Position numbers and translations under genes: made by a program
Shown here: positions 1 to 11,570 of the stretch, in pieces
Numbering within the stretch: the first letter of the stretch is position 1
Layout: the number at the start of each line of letters is the position of its first letter
The notes under the pieces: model-generated
Told to the model about the DNA's origin: nothing
The model's database searches: none
What the model saw: the letters and a program-made list of their open reading frames with translations, nothing else
Assembly: GCA_033239005.1 (NCBI GenBank)
Contig: BSQZ01000034.1
Coordinates: 5,262,001-5,326,000, forward strand
Direction of reading: 5' to 3'
Length of the DNA: 64,000 bases
Source: Lamellibrachia satsuma
Lineage: Eukaryota; Annelida; Polychaeta; Sabellida; Siboglinidae

Positions 1-1
1 G

Positions 2-919
2 GATTCGAAAGCGATAGTACTGTGTGCTTCCCTGCTTTTTAATATAACCGGAACTATTAATATCAATCACGACGACAATAAACCTCACATTTCTGTTGAA
101 GTTATACTAACGCTGATCGGGAACTGTTTGTCAATGGCGTGTCTCGCATTCACGATGACCACCTATTGTATGTTCGAAGAGATTCGCTCTAGAGCTGGGA
201 AATGTGTAATGAATCTATGCGGGGCTTTGTTCTTTGCCCAGCTATTTTTTCAAGTGAGCGACGCGTTCTTGTCGTATAGTGAGGCCTGCACCACCGTCGC
301 TGTATTCCAACACTACATTTGGCTAGTTGTCTTCCTGTGGATGAACGTCCTTGCCTTCGATATATCGTGTACCTTTGCTGATCTGAAGCCATCTAGCAAT
401 GTTCCTAATGCATCTCGTCTTCGTGCCTTTGCCCTCTACGCCTGGGGCCTACCGGCTGTCTTTGTAGGTGTTTGTCTGGTTCTCGACATATACACGAAAC
501 TGCCCTTCAGTTACGGCAGCAAGAACATGTGTTGGATTGTAAACGGCCGAGCCGTTCTCTATGTCTTCGGTTCTCCGATAGCCGTAGTGATCACTGCCAA
601 TGCAGTGTTGTTTGTTCGCACCGTCGTTGCTCTCAGACGTACCATGTCAACGGCCAGCAGAGCGCGACCACCGAAACAACAACGCCGTACATTTGTCATT
701 TACTTACGGTTGACGTCACTGATGGGCTTCGTGTGGCTTTTCGGTTTCTTGGCTAACGTCGACGGTCTAGGTTTTTTGTATTACCCGTTCATTCTGTGCA
801 ACACTTTACAGGGTGTCTTTATTTGTGTGTCTTTCACGCTAACACCCACAGTTCGAAGACTCTGGCGAGATTGGAGCAACACAAATCGGTGCAGGAACAC
901 CTCCGAAATATCCACTTGA
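2..919 (+). CDS. SMB-type 7TM receptor, copy A (3' part, cut by window edge)
   Basis: The frame is open from base 2 to a TGA at 917-919 and continues off the left edge, so only the 7TM half of the receptor is here. It holds the pre-TM1 Asn-rich linker, seven hydrophobic segments and the family motifs seen in copies D and E: a TM1-2 loop with GKCVMNLCGALFFAQ, a TM3 stretch with FLWMNVLAFD, and an IYLRLTSLMGF segment leading into TM6. The 7TM part is almost the same as copy E at nucleotide level, clearly closer than the flanks are. The reading frame stops 12 codons short of a second in-frame stop (956-958) that aligns with the stops of D and E; those 12 codons end in a TRL-like tail, so the TGA at 917 looks like a recent C-terminal truncation. 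The upstream ectodomain cannot be judged. Membrane receptor function is inferred from family B/methuselah-like topology; the ligand is unknown. Confidence 0.85.
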   Translation, partial: DSKAIVLCASLLFNITGTININHDDNKPHISVEVILTLIGNCLSMACLAFTMTTYCMFEEIRSRAGKCVMNLCGALFFAQLFFQVSDAFLSYSEACTTVAVFQHYIWLVVFLWMNVLAFDISCTFADLKPSSNVPNASRLRAFALYAWGLPAVFVGVCLVLDIYTKLPFSYGSKNMCWIVNGRAVLYVFGSPIAVVITANAVLFVRTVVALRRTMSTASRARPPKQQRRTFVIYLRLTSLMGFVWLFGFLANVDGLGFLYYPFILCNTLQGVFICVSFTLTPTVRRLWRDWSNTNRCRNTSEIST

Positions 920-1169
920 TCAATTGCTACGCCCGAGCAGTGCAACACCCGCCTGTAATGCTTCATTAGAAGGGGACGTATCGCTTGAGTGCTTGGTTTT
1001 CAGTTACTCTTGCGAGACTAGCGCAACGCCTAGCATAGCACGAACACATTGGAGGCATCTGCTTGATAAAAATGCGTAGCTTCTTCGCTGGAAAACGTCA
1101 ATACCCGTGTGTAATATCTTGGTCGCGGGGATTTAGTTATACTGTCTTACTTACTCACTCACTGTGCTA

Positions 1170-1254
<85 letters not shown>
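1170..1254. repeat. (CA)n microsatellite in the 3' flank of receptor copy A
   Basis: About 42 perfect CA units. The same flank downstream of copy E (about 61404-61470) has the same bracketing sequence but only about five CA units, so the expansion post-dates the duplication of the two copies. Confidence 0.97.
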
Positions 1255-1255
<1 letters not shown>

Positions 1256-2470
1256 GGCAGGGACCAATAGGCGGAATTGTTAATGTAAGCATTCTCTCTT
1301 GGTCGTGTTTCTTTATTTACTGGGTGTGTGTGCCTCCCTTCCGATGGTACTCTTGTACATTTATTGTGGCCGTCCTATTTTCCTTTTTTCAGATGGTCTC
1401 TAGTATCACACATGCTTTGGTGATCTTGTTGGCTGTGTCCTGAGGACATTGTCACAAAGTGGTTTGGGAGAGTGAGTTTTGATTATCTTCTGCCCCTTTA
1501 CTGCCATCTACCGTACGGCAGAGAGTGTTATTTGCACAATGCAAAAGTGTCACCTAGTGGCAAAAGTATAACTACTTCAGTGAATTTGTACTATTATGAA
1601 AGAAGCATACATTTATCGGTTAGGATGATGTGTATAAAAATAGAGTGCGTATAACCGGTTTCAAGTGCTGGATATTATGGTATAAAAGAGAACCTCATTT
1701 AGTGAAAGTATAAGAATTTTAATATATTAATTATACAGTTGTTTTTCCGCAAGACAGCAAGGTGCGACAAACGATTTCACACCTGTAACAGGTGCTACAC
1801 AACTTTGAATATTCTTTTTATAAATATAATACATTAAGTTGTAATAGTTGGGTAGGATAATCAATAGCGTTATTATCGCGTCAATGCAGCGATTCGGGTG
1901 ACATTAAAGTTATAAGAAAAAATTGTAATTTTAGGTTGTTTAGTATCTGAAGACTGCTGGTCGGTTATGTAATGCGGCTATTTTAGAACTGAAGTTTTGT
2001 ATACGGTGTTACCTCGAAGTCGTAGGAACGCAGTCATAGGGATGGTTTAGTTTGCATTAAAGTCTGCTATTGATTAGTTAGTCTTCCAGCCTGATATGGC
2101 CACATCAGCAGCCTCGTTCGACCTTTGCTTCCGTGGATTATCGGAGCTGTGAATTTTCGCTGACCTATCAAATGATACAAGCTACCCCATGATACAGGAT
2201 TCGCACTGCCAAATGGATGAACTGTCAAGTGTGTGATGTAATACTATATGCCTTGTTGTGTTTTCCAATTGGATTCTCAATTATCATCCGCGGTTCAATG
2301 CCGTGTTTATGTTCTACTCTACACTAATGCACCTGAGCTTTAGTTACGAGCCAGTCACTTTGTTCTCCGCCGCCATTCCTAGAACCAAATCTGTGTCATG
2401 TATGCCATAGATATTTCCATCTGAATGTCAATATTGTTGATTTGATTGCCTCTGGTTGTGGCGGTCATCG
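1255..2470. other. Non-coding 3' flank of copy A
   Basis: The first 160 or so bases align with the flank downstream of copy E (61445-61600): both contain the GGCAG-GACCAAT block and a GATGGTNTCNA block. No ORF of recognisable family and no RNA gene was seen in the rest; it is AT-rich. Confidence 0.6.
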
Positions 2471-2493
2471 TTTTGTTGTTGTTGTTGTTGTAG

Positions 2494-2542
<49 letters not shown>

Positions 2543-2943
2543 AGCTGGTGTTGGTTGTGGTTGTCGGTGATGGTGTTGATGGTTGTGGTGGCGGTGGAAG
2601 CAGTGATGGCAGTGGCGGTGGGGGTGGCAGTGGCGGTGGCTGTGGAGACGGTGGGGTTGTTACTACGATAGTGCATCATCATTTGGATATAATCCTAGCA
2701 TTCATTAATATACACTGTTGTGGAAATGTAAAGTCGTCGTCGTCGTCGTCATTATTGATGATATTATTGTTGTTAATGGTGGTGGTGTTGGTTGTGGTTG
2801 TTGTTGTTGTTGTTGTTGTTGTTGCTTTTGTTCTTGTTGTTCTTGTTAATGATGGTGGTGTTGTTATCGGTTGTTGTTGTTGTTGTTGTTGTTAGTGGTG
2901 GTGTTTGTGGTGATTGTGGTTGTGGTGGTTGTGGTTGGTGTGT
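2470..2943. repeat. Composite (TTG)n / (GGTGGC)n / (GTT)n trinucleotide block
   Basis: Runs of TTG (2472-2541), GGT/GGC (2578-2655), GTC (2732-2749) and GTT (2760-2893) are separated by copies of a short unit ending in CTGTTGTGG-AATGTAAAG (2716-2733, again at 2980-2998). The same unit with trinucleotide runs lies downstream of copy E (61846-62305), so this is shared receptor 3' flank. Open frames across it are repeat artefacts. Confidence 0.85.
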
Positions 2944-3055
2944 GGTATTTGAATACTATAGAATTCATTATAATACACTGTTGTGGCAATGTAAAGTTTC
3001 CAGCAGAAACGCGTGTCTTGACATAAACCTGTTTTTTGTTTTGTTTTACTATAGC

Positions 3056-3059
<4 letters not shown>

Positions 3060-3110
<51 letters not shown>
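3060..3110. repeat. (TA)n microsatellite
   Basis: About 25 perfect TA units directly after the shared 3'-flank unit of copy A. Confidence 0.97.
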
Positions 3111-3111
<1 letters not shown>

Positions 3112-4070
3112 TGTTTTTTGTCAATTTACTGAGTATAGACAACATTCGTACAACACAAGTAAAGTCATTGAGCTACAAATTTCCACCCATGTACCAAATA
3201 TTTCATCAATAATTATATAACATATTTTTGTATTTATTGCACAATCTGATATGTTGCTCATACCTGAATGAACTTGTTGTTTACGTTTCATTTATAAATG
3301 GGGGACGGGGTTCATCGCCCGCGTACTAGTTTTGTGTAATGTCGGTCGCAGGCGAAATAAGACGACAATTGCGTCATGCAGCGCCGTGCGGTGAACTGTT
3401 ACGTAACTGCTATTGTTTTAAATCGCGCAACTGTTCACGGCACCGTGTTGTAACACAGTCCGACCTCATGGAAATTAACACCTTCTTGGAAAACAATGTT
3501 CAACATGACGCTAAAGAGTTGTTAGAAAAATACAAAACTTTCATATAATTATTGGAGATAAATGGGGGTAATGGCCCGTGTTCTATTAGTTAATGTCGGT
3601 AACATGCAAAATATGACCACCTTAAAAGATTCGCGTGATTATGTTTACGTGCGCCGAAATAAAATCAATAATTATAAAAAAATATTGATGTTCTTGTCGT
3701 TGTCGTGTCTACATCAATGTTCCGACTGGTTACTCTAAAGTACAAAATTACGTGTCGTACTTCCGTCGACAATCTCACACGATTTCATCGTTGCATTGAT
3801 GTTATGGCGTACCCTCGAGGCGCCACTGGTTATTTCGGGAAGCTTCTGTTGATTTTCATGTAGTCTTAATACGAAGGCCGATCAAGTATGCCTCGTGGGT
3901 TGCAATTGTCTATATGGTAAAAGTAATATCATCGTGGCGCTTACCACATTTGAATGACTGGTTGTTAATAAATGTAGGTATGTCAACGCGTTGGAATGCA
4001 AATATAAACGTTTCAAGCAATACAAATGGAAATGTCATTTTCCAGGATGTCATGCAAATGTTTCAATTTA
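3111..4070. other. Intergenic, no supported gene
   Basis: A 69-codon plus-strand open frame at 3339-3548 resembles nothing I recognise and has no supporting context. Otherwise AT-rich sequence with no visible repeat or RNA gene. Confidence 0.5.
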
Positions 4071-4074
4071 CGAA

Positions 4075-4457
4075 AGTGCAAACTTGTTTTGCAAGGGTAG
4101 TTACCCGGCTTCCTCGTTTCTCTCACTGAGTACCACTTCTTAAATCATTGCATTGGCTCCCTGTCCGATATCGTATTATTTTAAGATCTGTACAATTACA
4201 TACCAAGCATTTTCATCCAAGCAACCAGCATATTTAGATTCACTGATCACTCCTTCAAGACAGCCAAGACAGCTTCAATAATTTAATTCTAATCTAGATT
4301 TTGTTCCCAGTGTTAACGCTAATGTCGGAACTAGAGCCTGTTCGGTTGCTGCACCGACTCTGTGGAACTCACTCCCTGCTAGTGTTAAATATGTAGGAAA
4401 TATAACAACATTTCGCCATAAAACCCACCTGTTTATACTTGCTTATCCTACTTAGCT
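4075..4457 (+). mobile_element. 3'-end fragment of a LINE (reverse-transcriptase C-terminal region)
   Basis: Translating the plus strand in shifting frames gives the conserved C-terminal blocks of many LINE polyproteins: LHWLPVRYRI, then FKICTITYQAF, AYLDSLITP, and VGTRACSVAAPTLWNSLPA followed by a Phe/His/Leu-rich end (HKTHLF). At least two frameshifts and stops separate the blocks, so it is a dead 5'-truncated relic. It belongs to a different LINE lineage from the CR1 copies elsewhere in the window, which lack the LHWLPV block. The clade cannot be named from this piece. Confidence 0.8.
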
Positions 4458-5001
4458 CCCCAGCGTTGGGTCTCCCGAAGATTTTAGCGCAATAGATATA
4501 TATTATATATTAATACTAATGTCATTATTATATGTCAGTATTAACATTTCGTGCGTAACGTGCATCGCAGTGTTCAATGACGTCACAAAGGAAAAATACT
4601 ATGGCGAGCCTAGACACAATTAGCAATATAACACTGCATATATCTGACAGTCTCATTAAGTTTTAGTATCAAGAGCATTCACATACAAAAATATGATGAA
4701 TATATGTCTTTCAGTTTTATTAATTTGTATTCCTTAACTAAATAAAGAACACCTTACTCGCACATTGCAGGGAAGTACAACGTGTTGAAATTTTACCTGT
4801 TACCAATAACGATTAATTAAAAGAGGCCACCCAACACAGGCCGTAACTTAGCGATTACCTTTGCTAAAAGGAATAATTGCGAATCAACATTAAAAAGGAC
4901 TTTCCACAAGAGCCGAGATCATATGTAATAGTTTGGCGCTCGGCTGATGTGATACTAATATAACAAACGCATAATATTCACGACCATTTTAACACAACAA
5001 C
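4458..5001. other. Intergenic, Ty3 insertion flank
   Basis: No gene seen. Contains the left copy (4997-5001, ACAAC) of the 5-bp target-site duplication of the adjacent Ty3/gypsy element. Confidence 0.6.
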
Positions 5002-5212
5002 TGTCGCGGTTTGTTGTATATATTCTCATTATACAAACGCGTTGACTAAAAACAAATCGACTTTATTAGGAGCACATTTTACTACACACCAAGCATTCTC
5101 ATTGGTCAAGCCGTGCCGGCATGCATATCATTAATGTGGCGACTTCAATGGTAAATGATAAGATAGTGTCGCCATCTAGCGATTAACTGTTAAGTATAAG
5201 CGTTCCGTCACA
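5002..5212 (-). repeat. 3' LTR of the Ty3/gypsy element
   Basis: 211 bp, TG...CA. On the element strand it carries an AATAAA signal (complement of about 5060-5066) and a TCGC-N6-GCGA motif (5165-5184 region). Confidence 0.97.
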
Positions 5213-5222
5213 TCTTCTTCAA
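5213..5222 (-). promoter_or_regulatory. Polypurine tract of the Ty3/gypsy element
   Basis: On the element strand TGAAGAAGA lies immediately before the 3' LTR, the position and composition of a plus-strand primer. Confidence 0.7.
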
Positions 5223-5306
5223 CAAAAGTACGTCTGTACTTGCTAAATTAAAGAGTCACTACTGCTGTAGTCTAAACAAATCAATAAACACGAGTGACAA
5301 TCTATA

Positions 5307-7647
5307 CTACAGTTCGTAATCATTTTGCCATTTCGGCGGCTGTCTATTCCTGATAGACCGTCGTGGTACGGGCGGAGTCGGTGTCTCGGTGTGATCCGTT
5401 CGCTGCGGTACTTGATCGGGTACGTTGATCTCGCGATGAGGTTCATCGATGTCATCAGTGTTCGTTGGTACGTTCAACAGTTCTGCCGTCGAGCGCAGCT
5501 GACGACGGTTTCGACGATACCGTGACCCGTTCACTTCTACTTCGTAGGATCGGTTGCTCAGAATGCGTAGGCATCGCCCCATCGACCAGTTTCTTTCGCC
5601 TGGCAGTCGCATTCGGATAGTCTCTCCGATGCGTAGAGGCGCTAGCGACTTCGTTCGTCTGTTGTAATGAATCGCTTGCGACTTCTTCAGTGCAGTCAAC
5701 TTCTGCGCTGTTTGTTTGTCTATCTTCGGCTCGAGTAGCGAATGTGTTGTCGGCAGCAAAGTCCGTGTACGGCGACCCATCAACCTCTGTACTGGCGATG
5801 TGTTGAAGCCTTCGCTCGGAGTGTTGCGCCACGCCAACAGCGCAAGTAGTGGATCCTGTCGATCCTTACGTGCTTTCATCAGCAGAGCCTTGCATGTCTT
5901 CACTGCATTTTCTGCCTTTCCGTTAGACTGGGGGAATCGCGGGCTCGATGTGATATGTTCGAATTTCCATGTTTTCGCAAACTCTTCGAACTCACGGCTT
6001 GCAAATTCGGGCCCATTATCCGTCATGAGTACGGATGGGATTCCATGGCGAGCAAACTGTACTTTGAATTGGGCTATTACTGAAAATGACGTCTTCTTGT
6101 GCAGTTCAGCAATCTCAAAGTAATTGGACCAGTAGTCGACCATGATTAGGAAAGTCTGCCCAGCAAGCTCAAACAAGTCTCCTCCAACCTTCTCCCACGG
6201 ACGAGATGGAAGTTCATGGGGTTGTAGAGGTTCACGACATTGCGATGGCATGAACGTTTGACATGTGCTACATCTTGATACGTAGTCTCTGACCTCTGCG
6301 CTCATACCTGGCCAGTATAGCACTTCACGAGCTCGTCGCACGCAACCTCCGATTCCAATGTGGCTGCTGTGTATTTGCATTAGCATGTCTTTACGCAATG
6401 ATCGTGGTACTACTAGCTGCTCACCTCGGTACACAAGTCCATCTGCTTCTATCAGACTACTACGTTCGTCGTAGTATGGCAAGGCTGCTGGCGGACAACG
6501 TGCTCTCGCTGGCCAGCCTTGTCGTATGATCTTGATTAGCACTTGTGTTTCGTCGTCTATGGCAACTTTGTCTCTGAACTCGTCTCGTTTCTTCTTAGTC
6601 ACTGAGATGTGCTCGTGACTGATCGATTCTAGCGCACGAATCTCACAGTGTTCATGCTGCACGCCTTCTGTCGTATCTCGGTAAGCCCGGCTGAGTGTAT
6701 CTGATATGTACATCAGCGACCCTTTCTTGTACTGCACATTCAGGTTGTACTTTTGCAGTGCGAGACACATGCGTTGCAATCTCTTCGGTAATTTATGAAT
6801 GTCTTTCTTGAAGACTGCCTTCAATGGCTCATGGTCTGACTCGATAGTGACCACGTCTCGTCCATATATGTATTGGTAAAACTTGTCACATGACCACACG
6901 ATCGCTAAGAGTTCCTTCTCGATCTGTGCGTATCGTGTCTCTGTGTCGGATAGAGCCCTTGAGGCGTAGCAGATCGGCTGGCCCTCCTGAAGTAACACTG
7001 CACCCAGACCAGTTTCACTTGCGTCGCATTGGATAGTGACTGGCTTTCTCACATCAAAGAAGCGAAGCACTGGCGCTGCAGTGACTGCCTTCTTTATCGC
7101 CTCCATTGCTGTTGTGTGTGAATTCGTCCACCGGAACTCTACTTCTTTGTCGTCTAGTCTCCGTAACGGCTCCGTCATGTCTGAGAGTCGTGGCATGTAC
7201 TTCGATAGGTAGTTAACCATGCCTAGGAATCGCTTGAGAGCTGTGATGTCACCTGGCTCGGACATCTCGATTATCGCCTGGATCTTCTCGGGGTCGGCTT
7301 TCAGTCCCTCTGATGTGAGAAGATGGCCCATGAAACGCACACTCGATTGACATCGCTTCAATTTTCTGCGATTCAACTTTAGGTTCCACCTCCGACACTT
7401 CTCGAAGAACGCTCTCTCGTTCGCATCGAGACTGTGGAGTACTTCATCTTCTGTCTTCCCGAATCCAGCAATAAAGAAGTCGTCGGCGATGACTTCGACG
7501 CCATCCAGATCCTCGACGAATTCGTGCATGGTACGTTGCCAGACTTCTGGGGCTGAACTAATTCCAAACGGCATTCGATTCCATCGAAAGCGTCCAAATG
7601 GTGTGTTGAATGTCGTTTTGTAGCTTGATTCCGTGTCAAGTCTTTCT
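5307..7647 (-). pseudogene. pol: Ty3/gypsy pol, downstream segment: RT (C-terminal half), RNase H, integrase
   Basis: The open frame ends at a TAA at 5307. Counting from the MPFGISS Met at 7574, the RT active-site motif is IADDF (about residues 29-33), followed by the thumb, RNase H (CDASETGLGA near 183-192; ESDHEPL near 245), the integrase HHCC zinc module (H402, H405, C434, C437 approx.) and a DD35E core with D466, D519 and E555, then a basic C-terminal tail. All catalytic residues I looked for are present. The RT domain is split: the N-terminal half lies in another frame upstream, joined near 7641-7647, where the spacing suggests loss of a single base just after the FWQ motif. The real reading frame therefore extends slightly upstream of 7574. 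Confidence 0.93.
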
Positions 7648-8890
7648 GCCAGAAACCATCTTTTGCGTCCAACACGGTGAACTTCTTAGCGTTTGTGAGC
7701 CGTGTTGCGACCTCTTCAATCGTAGGCATTTGATAATGCTCGCGACAGATGGCCCGATTCAAATCTCTGGGATCGATACATATCCGCAATTTGTCAGGCT
7801 TCACGACAACCAACATGCTAGACACCCATGGGGTTGGTTCTGTGACTGTAGTGATAATGTCTCGCTGCACCATTTCATCCAGTTTCGCTTTGATTTGTTC
7901 TCTCAACGACACTGGAACTCGTCGAGGTGGATGTATCACTGGCTTCACTGCTTCATCAGTCACTATGTGATACTCGCCCGGAAGGTCACCTAGGCCTTCA
8001 AATACGTCCTTGTATTCCGTGAGGAGATCCGACTGTGCCTTCACAGCCGCACGCACAGCTTTACGTAGCGACGAGCGAGGAGCCGGACGTGGCCTTTCGC
8101 TATAATCAGACTCGGCTGGAGTCGGTGTTAGCACTAGTGTTTTGCTCACATCGTTCACACTGTTGTCACTGTCGTTTATTGTCACAAACCCCAACGCAGT
8201 GCACGTCTTCAAAGACAGAAGCGGAGTGAAGTCATCTTCAGTAATGTTGAATGCCAAATTACTCTGCTTGCCGTGTCGCCATACCGGAAGTGTGACAGAG
8301 CCTAATATTTGATAGCGCTCACCTGTGTAGGTCTTTATGAACTTGTGAGAACAGCACTGCACACGCTTCATCTGGCTGTCTCCCGTTACTCTACAATATG
8401 TCTTCTTTGATAGCACATTGCACTCGGCGCCAGTGTCCATTTGAAACTGCACTCGGCTCTGTGGTCTTGGACGGCCAACGTCCACAGTAATCACTGCCTT
8501 CGATGATCTGTCTCCGATGAGACCGACGAAGAACACTTCTTCGTTCATGTGCACATTCGACAACTGCGCCGCTCTACATTTCGCCTGAAAGTGGTTCTTC
8601 TTTCCACACTTTCTACAGGTTTGCCCATAGGCAGGACATTCGCGTTTCCCGTGCTGACGCCCACAGTACTTGCAGTCTTGTTCTACTGTTGTAGCTCTCT
8701 TCGGCATACTCGTCTTTTTGTATGTGCGATTAGCGGGTGTACTGGCTGCATGACGCGTCTGACGTTTTCTCACAAAACTCACGACGTCATGAGTACCACT
8801 TTGCATAGCTTGTAATTGTGCACTTGTCTGCTCTGACGCTTTACAGATGTCTATAGCTTTCTCGAGGGTTAGGTCATTTATACGTAACAG
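7641..8890 (-). pseudogene. pol: Ty3/gypsy nucleocapsid zinc knuckles, protease and RT N-terminal half
   Basis: Counting from an internal Met at 8806, two CCHC-type knuckles occupy about residues 45-57 (CX2CX3HX4C) and 64-77 (CX2CX4HX4C). The aspartic protease signature DTGA is at 124-127, and RT begins with the HPPRRVP and LRICIDPRDLN blocks. The frame is also open upstream of 8806 to about 8890, where it carries a conserved end-of-gag segment (LTLEKAIDIC), so this segment is the continuation of gag in another frame. It ends out of frame at about 7641. Single-ORF gag-pol is common in this lineage, so the two breaks are read as lesions, though a -1 shift at the first cannot be excluded. Confidence 0.9.
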
Positions 8891-9405
8891 GCTTCACGCA
8901 TCTTGTCGTCACGCAAGCTTAACACAAGCCTATCGCGGAGAATTTCATCAGGGGTTATCCCATCGTGCGCGCAGTTCTTGGCGATCGTACGAAGCTCGGT
9001 GACATACGCAGAAATGCTTTCGCCCGCTTCTTGTACGCGATTGTTGAAACGAAAACGCTCGTATATGATCTGTGTACGAGGTTCACAGTAGCTGTCAAAT
9101 TTTGACAACACCTGATCAATGCATTGTTCGTTTTCACCAGCTAGCCAAGTAAAAGTGTCATATACTTTAGCTGCATCTTCGCCTATGACTGACAAAAGTG
9201 TTGCAACTCTCACTAAGCCATCCTGTTTGTTAATGCCTGTTGCAATCTCATAGCGTAGCCATATCTTTCGCCATTGCTTCCAGCTAGTAGCTAAATTATC
9301 GCCCATTGTCAACGGTTTCGGTGGGGGCAAATTTGCTGGTGGTGGAGGTACCGCCACCCTTTCCCCGGATGTACTGTCACTGTCGGGCCTGTCTACCTCC
9401 GACAT
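8878..9405 (-). CDS. gag: Ty3/gypsy Gag (capsid part)
   Basis: 175 codons from ATG at 9405 to TAA at 8878. A Pro-rich start is followed by a retrotransposon capsid fold region: WKQWRKIWLRYEIATGI, then a RFRFNNRVQEAGESISAYV segment and ILRDRLVLSLRDDKMRE, all typical of Ty3-type Gag. The frame terminates about 12 codons after the break point, where the neighbouring frame resumes the expected sequence. The 5' leader between the LTR and this ATG is about 290 bases. Confidence 0.9.
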   Translation of the reverse strand: MSEVDRPDSDSTSGERVAVPPPPANLPPPKPLTMGDNLATSWKQWRKIWLRYEIATGINKQDGLVRVATLLSVIGEDAAKVYDTFTWLAGENEQCIDQVLSKFDSYCEPRTQIIYERFRFNNRVQEAGESISAYVTELRTIAKNCAHDGITPDEILRDRLVLSLRDDKMREACYV

Positions 9406-9675
9406 GACTGCTGATTTAGCTCCTTGCTTGCCTCTTAGCGTTATGAAAGTTCACAGTACCTGGCTTGAATCGCCGCTAGCACAATGTACAACACGTTACC
9501 GTCCGGAGCTGTCAGATGACGTCAGCGCGTCCACTTTTTCCCGCTCGAACAGTCCAAGTTGTTTCACAAGCTCGATGTAGTCGGCTCAAAAGTCTAATTT
9601 TTTCAGCCTGTGTACTCCGTTGCGATTATCCTCGTTGCGCTCAGTCGATGCTATAGTTGTTTACAGACACCATTT

Positions 9676-9695
9676 CGTACCAGCTTTTGACACCA
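9676..9695 (-). promoter_or_regulatory. Primer-binding site of the Ty3/gypsy element
   Basis: On the element strand TGGTGTCAAAAG directly follows the 5' LTR. TGG complements tRNA CCA, and TGGTGTCA matches the 3' end of tRNA-Leu species; the tRNA assignment is tentative. Confidence 0.7.
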
Positions 9696-9906
9696 TGTCG
9701 CGGTTTGTTGTATATATTCTCATTATACAAACGCGTTGACTAAAAACAAATCGACTTTATTAGGAGCACATTTTACTACACACCAAGCATTCTCATTGGT
9801 CAAGCCATGCCGGCATGCATATCATTAATGTGGCGACTTCAATGGTAAATGATAAGATAGTGTCGCCATCTAGCGATTAACTGTTAAGTATAAGCGTTCC
9901 GTCACA
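9696..9906 (-). repeat. 5' LTR of the Ty3/gypsy element
   Basis: 211 bp, 210 of 211 positions identical to the other LTR. Followed at 9907-9911 by the right target-site duplication. Confidence 0.97.
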
Positions 9907-11540
9907 ACAACAACGTAATTTATTACAACAACGACACTGTATTGTATTACAATAATGTAATATGTTACAACAACAATGTGATGTATTATATATATTACAC
10001 GACAACAACGTAATGTTTTACAACAACGACACTCAACTATCCTCGAACCATTACTACACAATAATAGTGTTTCTGCTAAGAATGCTACATTGCCACGACA
10101 CTGTGCTACTGAATGCTAGGAACTTAATAATATCAATATACATAGTGTATACGTAGTACGAACAATAACATCATATGCGATCATTGACAACAGCAACATA
10201 AAAAACTGTCGACACAAAGCATACAAGGATCTCATTAAACATATTCATGAGGTCAATAATATATCTGCATATATAGTATTTTCTCAACGCACGACCCATC
10301 TTTAGTTCCTAGCGTTACTGACACTTCATCTACAGGCCGTGGACATCTTCAGACTGAATTCCTAAGGAATAAATTAGCGGACAACATACTGTTGTACTAA
10401 AACCGTATAAACAATTGTCAGGTCACCACAATCAAACATACCCAAAGGCACCAAAGAGTTCACATATGAGAAAAATAATAATAGTAGAATCAAGTGAATC
10501 TATACCAGAAGATTAATGCACACACGTTTTATACAGACGTGTTAAGCCGTCAATCATTTATACAATTAATCAGACAACACAAAAACATACGACGAGAACA
10601 CCTGACAAATACGTAGAGAACACTGGACAAATTTTATTTATACATACTTTCGATTTCCCAAAAGTTTGATTTACTCTCGTTGTGGACGAAACAAACCAAT
10701 TCCGGCATATAATTGTGTCAAGAGCAATGTATACCTTTATTACAAGAGTAATCAGTTGTGATATTTGGATTGATAATTAATTATGATCGTGGATCGCATA
10801 CATGATTGTACTTATAATGGTGTACATATTGTAGTGTAGTAATAACCTTAATTGTACAGTAGTGTAGGCCACCCTAATACGAGATGTGACTATGAGTTAG
10901 CCCCCAGGTGGCGATACTGTTTGGCCATCCTGACTTGTAAGGTGCTGCCACTGCGGACTTGATGTGTAACGATGAACTATGACATGAAACTAATACAGGT
11001 ATGAATGCAGATTCCAGTACTTGTGTTGTAGTTCATGATTGTACAATAATTCGTGGACGCATAGAGGTTATGTTATATAATAAGCGGTGTGTCAGATACA
11101 CGAATATCCCGTGGACCGAGAAAACGGCGCGCTACAAGGTCGTCTTTAGACAATCTGATTTTCTGCGAATCAGCAAGTACATACACTTTGACAAATTTCG
11201 GGTTCTCCGTTTGACGTTCAGTATAAATTGTTACCTTTTAAGACAAATTATCGAGTTTAACAAAAGAAACATTGTGCCTTAGATGACGACGACTGCAAAC
11301 CATGTGCTTTTCCTTTTGCAAGTTCCCACTTATCTATGTTGCATACATTTACTCTATTTTTTATCCGACAGCGCAGTCAGTAAGTTCGGCTGTCAGTGTC
11401 AATGTAAACAAGCGGGGTTACGCCGGCAGCTCAGTCAGCCGTTGCATTTGGGTTTGCTGGTTTCTTGGAAATTGGGTGTTGTTGGCAACTGTTCTGCTGT
11501 CTTCCTGGATGTTCCATTGTCATAATTTCTAATTCAAGCC
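9907..11540. other. AT-rich intergenic DNA
   Basis: 9907-10060 is an imperfect CAACAACGTAAT-type repeat that was the Ty3 target. A 93-codon open frame (11001-11282) has no recognisable relative. A CAGGTGGCGATACT element at 10905-10918 resembles a motif in the LTRs of both LTR elements of this window. No supported gene. Confidence 0.5.
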
Positions 11541-11570
11541 AGTCTAGTTCGGCAATTTCAACTGTTTTAG

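Larger units (their letters stand above)
5002..9906 (-). mobile_element. Near-complete Ty3/gypsy LTR retrotransposon (4905 bp)
   Basis: Two 211-bp LTRs (5002-5212 and 9696-9906) begin TG and end CA, differ at one position (G at 5113, A at 9807) and are flanked by the same 5-bp duplication ACAAC (4997-5001, 9907-9911). On the minus strand the order is LTR, primer-binding site, gag with two zinc knuckles, protease, RT, RNase H, integrase, polypurine tract, LTR. Integrase after RT/RNase H is the Ty3/gypsy order. No chromodomain or envelope gene is visible. The gag layout and K02A2.6-like polyprotein resemble the Mag/SURL lineage (inference). One LTR difference implies a recent insertion, yet the coding region has two frame breaks (about 8885-8895 and about 7641-7647), so this copy is probably not autonomous unless the first is a programmed shift. 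Confidence 0.97.

Noticed and set aside
2428..3220. Polyglutamine, polyglycine and polycysteine frames
   Set aside because: Produced by TTG/GGT repeats on one or other strand, with no conserved flanking coding sequence.
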